The notes beneath the pieces are model-generated. The model was not told where the DNA came from, ran no database searches, and worked only from the letters and a program-made list of their open reading frames with translations. DNA of 64,000 nt, from NCBI GenBank assembly GCA_014529385.2, contig CM043948.1, positions 79,179,291 through 79,243,290 of the forward strand. Direction: 5' to 3'. A program made the position numbers and the translations under genes. This document shows, in pieces, positions 23,697-34,722 of the stretch; the stretch's first letter is position 1; every line of letters begins with the position of its first letter. The DNA is from Adiantum capillus-veneris. Taxonomy: Eukaryota; Streptophyta; Polypodiopsida; Polypodiales; Pteridaceae.

Positions 23697-24428
23697 CAAG
23701 AGAGAGAGAGAGATTTCCAATGCAATACCCTCCTTCTTACTCATTCTTCACCCTCGTGCCCTTGAAGCTTTCCAACTCTCCTTCTTTCTTCTCTTATGGT
23801 TGCTCAGAGAGAGAGAGGGGTCGAGCTTCCTTGCTAGAGGGAGAGAGAAAGCCCTCCTTCTTCTCATTTGTCACTTCCTCTTCTCCTCTCTCCAAACAGT
23901 TTGTTATCACACACACACTATCCTTGCTCCAAAAATCCCCTTACCCTAGGCTTCAAATCCCCCCCTTTTTTGGTTGTCACCGTGCCGTCACAAGGGATGG
24001 GAGGCCCCTGTGATGACGTGGTAGCCTGCTCTTGGATCAACATCAAATCGCACAAAAAGAGGATAAAAAGGAGTGCCCCAACATTTTGAGCATCTTTTGT
24101 TTCTTGGTCGGGCTAGTCTGAGCCTTCTCCTGCCCACCATGAACCCCTCAATCTCTTCAGTGCTGCCTGCTCACACTGCCCTCTTCGCTATCCCTCTTTT
24201 TCTTTTACTATTTCCCACTTACTAAACCCTTGGGCGGCCATATTGAATGTTGGGGGATACTTTTGTGGTGGGTGGCCTGCCTAGGCTTCATAAGGACACG
24301 ACATTTGGCATATATATATATATATGTGTGTGTGTGTGTATCTATGTATATATATATCGGCCAAGGCATTGCTAAGCATAACATTCAGCTTGGATGGCTT
24401 CTTGCCTCAGTAAATTAAACCAAAGCTC
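23697..24428. other. Noncoding, simple-sequence rich
   Basis: GA-rich tracts near 23700-23860 and a (TA)n(TG)n run at 24310-24340. No ORF with credible composition and no recognisable element. Confidence 0.5.
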
Positions 24429-24623
24429 CTATGCCATTGTTATGTTGGGCATTCCCGAAACCAATGCTCTCCGAAGTTCATCAGCTTTGGCATAAATATC
24501 CGCTAAAGCATTATTAGAGACATCATTTGGCATGATTATCAACTTTGCATACATATCCACTAAAACATTTTCCCCGAGCTCCATTATTTCCAACCAAACA
24601 CTACCAATCACCACATTAGGCAT
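24429..24623 (-). pseudogene. Possible PPR-protein fragment
   Basis: A short minus-strand frame has ENVLVDMYAKLIIMP followed about 20 residues later by NNALADIYAKADELRRAL. The NALVDMYAK phrase is the hallmark of plant pentatricopeptide repeats, and two copies in register are suggestive. The normal 31-36-residue spacing is not kept and flanking frames are broken, so at best this is a decayed scrap of an RNA-binding organelle PPR gene. Chance similarity is possible. Confidence 0.3.
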
Positions 24624-24869
24624 TTATCTCTACTGCGGTAGTGCTGAGCATAAGTCTACCAGAATACCTTGCTATCAATGCACTACAAGAGATGGTATTC
24701 TAGACAAGATGCTCCTCAAGCACTTATTGTTCTCTAAAGCACACAATCTTTGGCATAAATAATCAGCATATGAGATACATATCAACCACGGTAATCGAAT
24801 AACAATTGCCAATAATCTATTTGAAAGCTGATAACACCCAAGAGGCGGTATATTCTCTACATTTCCCCC

Positions 24870-26567
24870 TTTGGATGCACAACATCACTACATCCACCCC
24901 CTCTGAACCTGCACATCCCGCAGCATGTGCCAACCGTCTTCTTGATTAATTTTCATCATCAAAAGCTTCATCAGACACATTGGCTGATGCATGCATATCA
25001 TCATCATCCCTCGATTATTGATCTAAGGTTTGATCCTTAAAAATGAACTCACCTTCTTGTTTCTTGAACCTTTTGATCCTTTTCCCTGCAATAGGCACTC
25101 TAAGCTCAGTGCCATCGATCTCACATAATTTATATGTTGCATTTTCATAAGCATGAAGTACAACATACGGTCCAAACCAACATTTGACCATATTTCATAG
25201 AGCAGAGTATTGGTTTTACAAACTACTATCATAAACAAGTACCCAATCACCATCTTTGATAGCATATGGATGTAGTCTATGCTTCTCATCAAATGTTGCT
25301 TTATTCTTCAACCTTGCATCCTTGAGCTTTTCTTTGTCTTGCTCAGTATCTTCTTGATGCCTCTCAAGTTGGTGAATACGTAAAGCAAGAAAATGTTATG
25401 TAGACATACCTACTTCCCATGGCATTATAGTCCAAGACATAAATACCTCATGTGTAGGTATAAAGGGTTTTTGTCCATGCATCAACTCAAATAGCATAAA
25501 ACTTGTAGCAGAACTATGTCTAGTGCGATCAACCCATAAAGAAAACGGTAGCAGCTTAGGCCAATCACCAATATGCCATCGGCATGCCTTTGCTAACGCC
25601 TTAACAATATGTGGATGCCCTTGTTCACTTTTTCCATTACCTTTTGGATTTTATGTTGTTTGATGCCCAGACGAGCAAAGAACTCACAAGTTTCATCTAC
25701 ATCCAGATCTCCTCTATCAGCAGTGATCTTACCAGCACAACCATACCTAGAAATTACGTCTTCAAGCAGAAATTTACACACAAAACTTGTAGCTTTTGTA
25801 CACAAACTCTCCCTTCAACCTTATTTGTGAGATCTTCTCTAGCAAGAACAATATACCTCATCTGCCTTCCCCCACTGGCATTGTAATGAAACCTACTATC
25901 CACTTGTAATGCATAGCTAGTGGATAAGTAGGATGTGATCCATCTTGATGCTGTACATTAGAATATTGATGGCATACTAAACAAGTCTTCACAAACTGAG
26001 CAACATCTTTGTACATTCCTTTACACCAGTATAGCGGTCCTTTATTTCGACAAAAGTTGCCCAAACCCCTCTATGTCCAGCCGGTAAGCTTTTATGATAC
26101 TCTTTAATCACCTGTTATTGAGTTGATTCATCACAAACAACTCGTTGTAGTACCCCTCTTGAACGCTTTGGATGCTTCCATAAATGAAGAATCTTGTAAA
26201 AGTAACCATAATCCTTTTTTATGATCCTCTTGCATTCTTGATCACTCCATCCATCTTGCTTGGTAAGAGGGTTGAGGTAGTGGCCTATCAAAAGACATTC
26301 TTCATCATACATCTCTTCAGAAAAGACCTCAAAAACACAAACATGAGTACCACAACTTGCATGTAAATGAGAAGAGGTGTAGCCCAAATCATCACTGGTG
26401 GTAAGCATCTCCTCTTCATCTTCATACCTGGCCCTTAACCACATATCTTCTACAGGGTTATCTCTACTTCCAATATGGCAAAAATAAGGATTAAGAGACT
26501 TAATAAATACTATCCATTGCAGTATTGCAATGTTCAAAGTAGAGCAGTTTGAAATCATTCCCATCAA
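24870..26567 (-). pseudogene. Gypsy (copy C) integrase and connecting region
   Basis: Minus strand, right to left: RNase H tail and linker (DNPVEDMWLRARYEDEEEML, YDEECLLIGHYLNPLTKQDG, 26115-26567). The integrase zinc finger follows (WCKGMYKDVAQFVKTC, LVCHQYSNVQHQDGSHP, 25858-26064), then core pieces with TADRGDLD (25593-25805) and a C-terminal piece (25023-25292). The segment that normally holds the first catalytic Asp reads KWIVGFITMP, with Gly in its place, in both this copy and copy D. Several frameshifts. The left edge near 24870 is where homology to D (59920) ends. Confidence 0.78.
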
Positions 26568-27545
26568 TGGTAAAAAGTCTGTCTCTACACGATTGAAGTA
26601 CCTATGAAATATTGTTTGTCAGACCTCAGGGTAGTAGAAACACCCAAAATTTATCTCTTAACCTATGGGTAACCTCTTTGATGAGCATTAAGCACTTTTG
26701 CTCCAAAACAAATTGCATTCGTGTGACCATCTTCATCATCTTGACCTATATCCCACCCCATACCTGTTGGGCTAGTGTAAAGAGTTAAAAACATTGTCCT
26801 TCTACATTTATAATCAACCTTTCTCAAGGTAGGAGCCTTGAGAAGAATATTTTTCAATTTTTTGATGAACATAGTATGAGCTTCTTCCCATACAAACTTT
26901 TTCCCCTTCCTAAGCAATTGATGAAGCACCTTTGCAACATGAGCAAAGTGTAGCAACCAAATAAGATAAAATGAACATGTACCCAAAAACCTCCCAACCT
27001 CAGTAAACGATGTGCATGTTTGTTTCATCTTTTGTATAGCTTCAGCTTTAGCTAGACTTGGTCGTCTTCAATTTGGGCCACATATATGCCCCACAATTAA
27101 AACCTCTTTAGCACCAAAAAATGATTTTTGCCCTGAAAGTGTCAATTTAACTTCTTCAAGCCTAGATAAAATGGCATCATAGTCGGCAGTATGTTGGGAA
27201 ACAAACTGTCGGGACCCCCTGTGATATTTTACCTAATCTTTGAACCCTTATTGACATCCCTTGATTGATATATCATCAATGAAGACATAGTAACATAACG
27301 AATATAATCTCGCAATTCCCTAATTCATGACATTCATCATATGAGCTACATAGTTAGTAGAACCCTATGGTAGAGTGCGCATCCTTACCAAACTGAGGGG
27401 TGTATGAATTGTAGTAAGATCCCTACTCTCTAAAGAAAGCTAAAACTGATCATATCCTGAGTAAAGATCATCCATAGAATATATAAATCTACATCCAAAG
27501 TCTTCAACAAACTCATCCACAATTGGACATGTACCTATTGTAGGG
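26568..27545 (-). pseudogene. Gypsy (copy C) reverse transcriptase
   Basis: From 27545 leftward, fragments give IVDEFVEDFGCRFIYSMDDL, the catalytic motif VFIDDISIKG (about 27263-27290), and then the thumb/connection EVGRFLGTCSFYLIWLLHFA with LHQLLRKGKKFVWEEAHTMF (26663-27028). RNase H begins with FLTLYTSPTGMGWDIGQDDE. The two catalytic Asp residues are retained, but stops are frequent. About 680 bp here (26211-26887) are missing from copy D. Confidence 0.8.
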
Positions 27546-27965
27546 ATTGGGTGGTGTGTCCAATGAGCTCAAGGTGGTTTGAAGCTTGGAAAAACCATGG
27601 CTATACACAGTAGAGAGAGAGAGAGAGAGAGAGAGAGACTCAATAAACTATAATGTACATACAATATATTTACAGCATATATTATTATCATTCATATACA
27701 AAGGAAGTGTTTATATACAAAAGGTCTCACAGCCAGTATCCGGCAGCTCATATCTCCAGGTGCCTTTTCAAAAGGCTACACACATATATGTAGTATGTGT
27801 CACATAAAAAATTGAACTAGGTGTCGAAGGAGTTCCCATGCCCACCTTTCAACCCTCCCCTTGGGCATGTCATACATAATGAAGACCCAACTATCCACAG
27901 AGGATGACAAGATCTATACACACAGGATGAAAATACCTCCCCATGAACTAAAGAGAGTAGAAACG
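27546..27965 (-). repeat. LTR-like insert between gag and RT of copy C
   Basis: Noncoding DNA interrupts the element between its zinc knuckles and RT. Read on the minus strand it has two purine-rich runs (AAGGGGAGG-type), a TATA box (TATATAAAC; plus-strand 27709-27717) and a (CT)n tract (27604-27641 as GA). This composition is LTR-like, but I cannot fix TG...CA ends. The same insert sits in the same place in copy D, so it predates their separation. Confidence 0.45.
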
Positions 27966-28300
27966 GGTCTTCAAAGTACATCTGTAACGAAAGAAATTTC
28001 TCCTTCATCCTCAGTTTCTTCTTCTTGGACTATATGTGTTGCTCCTCTCACTGCTTTTTTGCCTTTGTTATTACTGTGGCTGCTGCTATCTTCAACTTTT
28101 AAATAGCACCTAGAAGTGGGATGCCCCTTCTTTTCGCAAGTGCTACAAAATTTATTGATATAAGATTCTTTAGCTATATGACCCATTTTACCACACTCAT
28201 AGCATTTCGGATGTTGAAAGATGATATGAAATCTATGGATGATTTTCCTTCTCTTGCTATAAAATCCCCGTTTGTCAGACTTCTGAACATTTTGGAACAT
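27966..28300 (-). pseudogene. Gypsy (copy C) gag zinc-knuckle segment
   Basis: The minus-strand frame contains KCYECGKMGHIAKES, in which the last Cys of CX2CX4HX4C is Ser. It is followed by an intact FCSTCEKKGHPTSRC, then a Ser/Lys-rich stretch and a Glu/Asp-rich end (HIVQEEETEDEGEISF). Copy D (57049-57378) has the same Ser substitution. The capsid is missing: the match to D stops at 28300. Confidence 0.8.
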
Positions 28301-28313
28301 ACAGAACTAAATG

Positions 28314-28558
28314 CTTACCCCTAATGTAGGTTATATGCTAACATACTTTGTCAGCACACCTACTAAGTCCTTGACGTATGAAATGATTGAAACGGTATCC
28401 AACCCCACCACAATAGGTGGTCAAAGTTGAAAACCTAACCTAAGAAAATTCTAGAATAGGGAGAGAATCGCCCATTCAGAATGAGTTTTGTTAACGTATG
28501 CTCGTAGAAGATCCTTTAGCAAAGAATACGTGTAAGCTACCCATCCAACGTGGGATAA
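28314..28558. repeat. Direct repeat also at 63756-64000
   Basis: The sequence starting ACCCCTAATGTAGGTTATAT is almost identical to the last 245 bp of the window, in the same orientation. It flanks different gypsy fragments in the two places (zinc knuckle here, protease there). Its full length and nature are unknown because the other copy runs off the window. Confidence 0.8.
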
Positions 28559-31500
28559 ATAGCAGAAATAAGAGTGAGGTACTTTCTCTCAACTACTTAC
28601 AGATAGTCTTCCCAGATGACTAGTAAACGGGGTTCACCATATCGTACAACCTTGCTAATGAATCAACAATTTCTGGAATAAACATCTTGGTTATCGTGGA
28701 AGATCCATAAGCACCCAAACTGAGCCATGTCCTCTATTGGATATTGGTAGACCCAAAAGTAATCTCATAGAGATACTACACATAGAGTGTAAAATGCTTA
28801 ATAAGCAACTGATGTGATGAATATGCATGCCACTCCAAATTAGCATTTGCTAAACACTAGGGCCCATAACACTTAGTGTGCATGCATTCAGCAAAAAACT
28901 CATCCAAACCTGTATATCCATGGTCATGTCTGTGATGCTCGTAGCACACATTAAAGAGGAATGTAAATAGTTCAAAAAGAAGAAACTAAATACTGTCTAC
29001 TGCAATAATTTGCAAGTCTTGCTGAAATGTTTGAACCATAATAGAATGTGAAACATTAATCACTCTAGGGACAAACAATGGAACGTTTTCATTAACAACT
29101 CAGAGCCTTGATATATGTATAAACACCCATCTATAATGTTGTTTAGTAGTACCTATACATTAACAAGTCATTCTTAGTATCCGACAAATTTTGGCCATCA
29201 AAATTGCTCTTGATATGTCGTTCTGAAAATGGTCTAGAAAACAGATTTGACCAGCACCTAGGGACTTTGTCGTGACACATACTTGAAATAGGGGCCGCTA
29301 GTGCCAGTCCTAGAGACTCATAGTCTCCACATGTGGAATATGTCTCATGTAAGAATGTCTGAAAAAAGAACATCCTTCAAGTACAAGATGTACTTGTGCG
29401 TGGAGGTAATTGCAAACACTCTAGGATGAGAGTGAGAGGGACCCTTATTAGCCTTGCTCCACACTGGCTAAATCAAACTCCTTGAGTTCCTAGACCATGT
29501 TGCATCCCATGTGACAACATATGCCAAATAAACCCTACAAGTGGGCCTATAACTGCATAATGCAGAAACTTATTTTGGACATTATAGCCAAAAATGTCTT
29601 TGGCTCTTACATGACCTTGTCATCTCTCTGAAGAGCAAAAATGGATATGCATCCTACGTAGAAAAAGAAAACCAAAAGAAACAAAACCAAAACAGATGCG
29701 TACCTATAGCTGAATGAAAAACACCTACCCAAATTTCCCGCTGGCAAAGGCCTAGGACCACTAATTGAAAATTAGTGAAAGGCAAGTAGTATTGCACATG
29801 GAACCCTAGGTGTTGCCCTTGCAAACCAGATCCCTTGGGTAAAATCAGTATTGTCAAACCCCTTGGTTAAACGTTGCAGGAAAACTGCTCAACTAGTAGC
29901 CTGATAGTATCTTAGGTCAACTCTGGAAGCTGAAATGATCCATGAGCCCTTGGCAGCCTATGGATTTCTTTCCTGTTGGTGTGAAGATTCCAATAATTGA
30001 CCATCACACTTAATAAGTGATGTAATAATCAAGAGCTGGGTCTTACCGCAAAATTAGTAGTACACACACTCTTAGTGTTGTAGATAAAATAGAAGATCCA
30101 TTCAAGTTGAAATCGTGTTCACAACTAGATCTTGTCTAAACTCAAAATCCATAATCGAGGAGTTCTGTGAATAGCCGTGCTTTCTAAATTGCTTGCTTTG
30201 TCTATACACCTTGGTAGAGAGATACATTTTCGAGTTTGAGACTTTCAAAAGTGCAACTTGATCTTCAAAATCAAACTGTGTAGTGCTAAAATAACACCCA
30301 AAAAATGAGTAATGGCAAGATGCTTCTTTGTCCATTGAAATCAATGGGTACTCAACTAAAGAGATTCGTTCGATCTTGAAAGCAATCACTGATGGATGAC
30401 AAACAGATGGCTCTTAGCCATTTCAAAATAGGGGTCTCTTAGCACTTCAAAAATAGATAGCTCATACCCTTTCTTGGCACCATGTTGGCATAGAAATATT
30501 TTAGAAAAATCATGACTAATTTCACCTTTCCCGCATACAAGTTGTAAAGAGAGAGAGAGAGAGAATGCTAGGCTGGGGAAATCCCCTTATACAATTGTGT
30601 TGTATGCCTCGTGCATATGATCCCGTACAAACCATGGCTTTGTCGTAGCTTATCCTAAAGCGTACAACTACACGCTCTTGTAGAGAGAGGTACCAGAAGT
30701 CAAATCGTGACCCACTTACCTTGTATGGGCATGACCAAACCAGGGTAACTCTAAACACGGCACAATGCCTATGAAAAACATAAAAACTGTTTGAAGAGAT
30801 CAGTTACTTACCTTGTCCTTGACAAAGTATGTAGTGTTATAGCAGAAGCGTATGCAATGATGGGTGTTGTATGCCCATCATACTAGTATGCCAACGATAA
30901 GCGCTTGGATTTAATGACAATCTCAAGCATGTGAGTTGTTGGTACATGTGCCTTGCACGATTACACTGGCATGCATACACCACACAACGCAGCGTTGCAT
31001 AAACTATGAGCTTATATCCACATAGTGCCAAATATGTGTGCCATTATCATTGATCCAAAGTCCACCGATAATACTATGGCACATAAGAGAAGCCGTGCTT
31101 CACATGAAAACAGACAAAGCACTGCTTTATAAAGTTGGTTCATATGGAGCCTACCCAAGCACTTTGCTTTGCACAGCAAAGAGAGCTTGTCAAAAAGAAA
31201 CGTAAAATATAGACAAAAACAAGCATAGCTTGAAATGGACTAACCTAGTCGCCCACTGTGGGCAGGTGTCTAGTGGTGTGCTCGACTCTGGCTCATAGTC
31301 ATATATGCGAATAAGTTGAGAGTTATTGGATGCCCCACACATGCCTTCATGGCTTGGTGTAATCCGATCTCTAGTGAGAAATCATGCAGACATTTTTCAA
31401 AGACTCACAAGGTCATATGCTGATAGCTGATTCCGAACGTCAAAACTGCTATGTCGTATGTCTTGGAGGTAAGCCTTGCTTCCTAGAAGTCTTGTCAAAA

Positions 31501-32077
31501 TTTTATAGAGAATCGGTCTAGCCAAATCGTGCAGTAGATTGAGAATCATGAGATTACTCAATACGGATAGAGATAGCATCCATAGATGAGTATTGGATTC
31601 AACTCATAACTATGGATATCAATGCGTTTACCACTGCTATGTATACTTATGTTGCCTGCTCCCTGGCAAGCTACAACATCTTTGTTGTGATTATATATCC
31701 AATGTGTAGAGGCGAGCTCTTGAAAGCCGTGCTTTGCCTCTTTGCTAGAAATCCTTGTCGCAACTCAAGCTTTGGAGGAGGAATCGCTTACAGTAGGATC
31801 AAGTCTAGCAATAGGCCATGCCAATTGCTTTGAGATGCTAGAGAAACAATTTGGAAGGAAGCCGTGCTTGATTTTGATCTTCAATAAATCATTGGTTGTT
31901 GGAGTCAAAATTTGGTAAACAAAAAACTCGGCATGGTCCCGTCATGATGGTTTTTTATGCCTTTGACAAGCCTTGCTTGGTTCGTGGTGCAACATGTTCT
32001 TGAGGAAAATATCAAACAAAATGGAATGTGATTGCTTACTGCCTAAATGACCTCAAACACCTTGCCAGAATGGTCGT
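28559..32077. other. Noncoding interval without recognised genes
   Basis: No ORF longer than about 95 codons looks coding. The only marks are a (GA)n run at about 30548-30562 and repeated AGCCGTGCTT decamers (30173, 31091, 31725, 31860), with AAGCCTTGCTT variants at 31471 and 31978. The minus-strand ORF 30102-30389 (SMDKEASCHYSFFGCYFS) resembles nothing I know. Confidence 0.5.
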
Positions 32078-33039
32078 TTACCAAGATTCTTTATCAAGGT
32101 TCATGCCTTGGCTATCGTCCCATGATGGAATACATGCTTGGAGTAGATGTCGGTGCCAAAACTCCTCATCATAAACCTTGAATCGCCTTCCATGCGGGTG
32201 ATGAAGTCCATATTTCCTCTTGCATGTGTCCATGTGCAACAAAAGTTTCAAAATTTTTGAGCAATCCGTGGCCCTTGGCTTGACCCTCAACTATCTTGCA
32301 TGGTGCAACTTGGCCATCATGTGTGCATGACCACACTAGTGTGCTTTGCCATGGGTATGACCCCTATGGGGTAGGGTGCCCCAAAATACAGCCGTCCCAT
32401 ATGAAAAAAACAACCAAACCGTGGGTATGGTGGCACGCTGTAGGCTGCGCAGGGATCATGGCCAAGAGAACGTGTGTTGCAGACCTTCTCGAGCCATGCT
32501 CCTGTGACGAAATCCCTTCCTTGACCCAGGGTGAACCTGGAAAACTTCACACAACCCGTTTTCAAGCAAGTCGAAGCCGCACACCTCCCTCATGCAAGTG
32601 ACCATTCACGCATCTTCTTGGCCATGAAAAGCCCCCCTAGCAAGCATCCCTACACACGCGGTGTGCCTTGACCCCACCCACTTGTTTGGTCGCCTTGCAC
32701 ACCACATGCAAGAGCATGCACGTTTCGCTGCTAAAAATGAGGGGGAGAGAGAGGCCATGCCTCATACTGAATTCTAGAGAGAGAGACCTAAAGAGAGAGA
32801 GAGAGAGTACTTTCCCCTCCTCCATAGCTCTCCCCTCCCTTGAGCTTTGATACCAATGAAAGGTCGAGGGGAGACTGAATCCCGGATCCTCCTCCCAGCC
32901 AACGTAATATAGGAGATCCCATGGCCCTCTGCCCTAAATGGATCCCATGTCCACACCTTCAGTCCGGACTCAGTCCGGACCTTGGCCTAAGTCCTTGACC
33001 CCCTAGGTCGGGCCTTGCCCTCTAGCCCTTGGCCTGACA
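32078..33039 (-). mobile_element. TRIM-like short-LTR retroelement (5' part)
   Basis: Minus-strand order: a 183-bp LTR (33039 to 32857, TGTCAGG...CTTTCA), one base, then a primer-binding site matching initiator-Met tRNA (TGGTATCAAAGCTC, 32855-32842), then leader and noncoding DNA. It interrupts the gag zinc knuckle of another element at 33040. No gag or pol belongs to it; a 70-codon frame at 32078-32290 (FKVYDEEFWHRHLL) is unrecognised. A short LTR plus Met primer site fits a TRIM or larger nonautonomous element. The 3' LTR was not found, so the left edge is arbitrary. Confidence 0.5.
32842..32855 (-). promoter_or_regulatory. Primer-binding site, initiator-Met type (TRIM-like)
   Basis: The minus strand reads TGGTATCAAAGCTC one base after the LTR end. 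It has one difference from the common TGGTATCAGAGC site. Confidence 0.6.
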
Positions 33040-34317
33040 CTTGAAACATTTATGAACCTTGTGAAAAGCTTCTAGCTCTTCAGTAGAGAGTTTATTTTTA
33101 CCTTTGTAAACTCCTTTCTCCTTGTTCTTGTTGTTGTTGTTGTTGTTGGAGCTACCTTGGGAAGAGATTTAAGCATTGTTCTTCCCTCTTGATTCATTTC
33201 GTTCTTTGTTTTTCATGGGCTTAGCATTTCTTTAGCCCCTTCTTGGAAATTGATGCGCAAAGCAACCATAGTGTGGTGGATGACTTCGATGATGGTCCTA
33301 GGCCTTTGAGAGTTGACATACTCAGCCATTTTTTCAGGTAGTCCCACACAAAATTGATGCTTTTGCTCGACAAAGTCTATCTTTTGGAAGACAGTAGCTT
33401 TGAGATGTAAATCCAAAAACTTTTCTACATACTTGTGGATAGACTTGTTGGGGAGTAGCTTCAAGCTTCGCCATTCAGTGATAACTTTATCTTTGGCATC
33501 GCTTGCAAGAAATTGCTTCATGATGATGGAAACTCATAGATTTTTCCATGTCTTTGGATCTTCACCATTAATATGGAAGCTAGCCCACCATTGTTGGGTA
33601 GATTTTTGCTTGAGGACTCCATGCAACCCTCATCTCCAAAGACCGCATCAAATTGTTGGATGAAGGGCAAAACTTTGTCCATAGCACCAAAGGTGCCATC
33701 ATATGTGAGAAAAGAGATTCTATTTCCTCACTCCTTGAACTTCTTAAGCTGTTAGGACCTTTTCCAAGTAGCATAGGATTGCGATGTCCTCCCCTCTTGT
33801 ATTCTCTAGGAGAAAAACAGCTGCTTTCATCGTCGAAAGAGAAAGAAGATGATGAAGATGGAGAAGAGCGTGACCTCTTTCTTGCCTTTTTCTTCTTTTG
33901 ATTCCTCTCTTCCCTCTTACAAAGACGAGGAGAAGGACTATATGCCGATTTTCTCCTCTTAGGAGGAGTTGGGGATCGTCCAGGCCGCCGTCTTCGTGGA
34001 GCCACATCTTCAGAGGAATTTGGAGATTCACTTCGTTCTCGTTCATAGGATTATTCCTCTTCTCTCACCAGAGAGAGTATTCTTTTAGAAGTATCTACAA
34101 GAGTCTTTCTAAGCTCTCTCATCGCTTGGGGAGTTTGGAGAATCCCATGAGTGCGAAGTTGTTGGTTAAACTTTGTCAGCAAAGCACGATTGCCCATATC
34201 TTGTTGCAACCTAGTAACAAGATAGTTCACAAACCATGTGGCATCATTAGTAGCACCTTCATGTGCAAAATAAAAGTTGTTATTATTCATTCTACTCTCT
34301 TTATTATTTTCAGCCAT
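33040..34317 (-). pseudogene. Gag of a minus-strand LTR element (R/S-rich)
   Basis: From 34317 leftward: an Asn-rich start (MAENNKESRMNNNNFYFAHE), a helical stretch, and an in-frame stop at 34051-34053. Next is a strikingly basic R/S/P region (PRRRRPGRSPTPPKRRKSAY and KKKKARKRSRSSPSSSSSFS) to 33580. A different frame (33521-33213) gives the capsid end: MKQFLASDAKDKVITEWRSL, NKSIHKYVEKFLDLHLKATV and FCVGLPEKMAEYVNSQRPRT. An oligo-Asn run from a (GTT)n tract (about 33128-33150) precedes HKCFKC, the first half of a zinc knuckle, which is cut at 33040 by the TRIM-like LTR. No pol remains in the window. Confidence 0.75.
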
Positions 34318-34708
34318 GCTAACTAATTTTATATCTATGCCACTTTGTGTTTTGGCAACTCAAAACTTTTGTTGCTACTCTTCTTTACTTTTGAAAATTA
34401 GATCTCAAGCAGCCAGACCCATGGTTTAGAGGCCGTTGATTGCAAAGAGTATTGGAGAGGTTCTAACATTGCTTGGTTGATAATGGTTCCTGTTGAGCTT
34501 GCTAGTAGCTCAATAATGGTTAAGCTAAAGACAAGCCCCGAAAGACTCCCTTATTAAGTCTAAATTTCCCAACGGTGTATCTTGAACTAAGTTCTTTTCA
34601 ACTGGGATAATATCTCACTGTCCCACTTACCCTCTTGCAATGAACATGTGTAACCTTGCATGGAAAACTTAAGGACCTCTCTTCTTAAGCAACAAAAGAG
34701 AAACCAAT

Positions 34709-34721
34709 AGCTCTGATACCA
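34709..34721 (-). promoter_or_regulatory. Primer-binding site, initiator-Met type
   Basis: The minus strand reads TGGTATCAGAGCT, a perfect match to the usual plant iMet primer site, one base after the LTR end at 34723 and about 390 bp upstream of gag. Confidence 0.85.
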
Positions 34722-34722
34722 A

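Noticed and set aside
32296-32601. Plus-strand 101-codon Cys-rich ORF
   Set aside because: It is antisense to the TRIM-like element interior, its Cys are not patterned, there is no signal peptide, and a minus-strand ORF overlaps it.
34709-34721. tRNA gene at the Met-like sequence
   Set aside because: Only the 3'-end complement is present, adjacent to an LTR end, so it is a primer-binding site.
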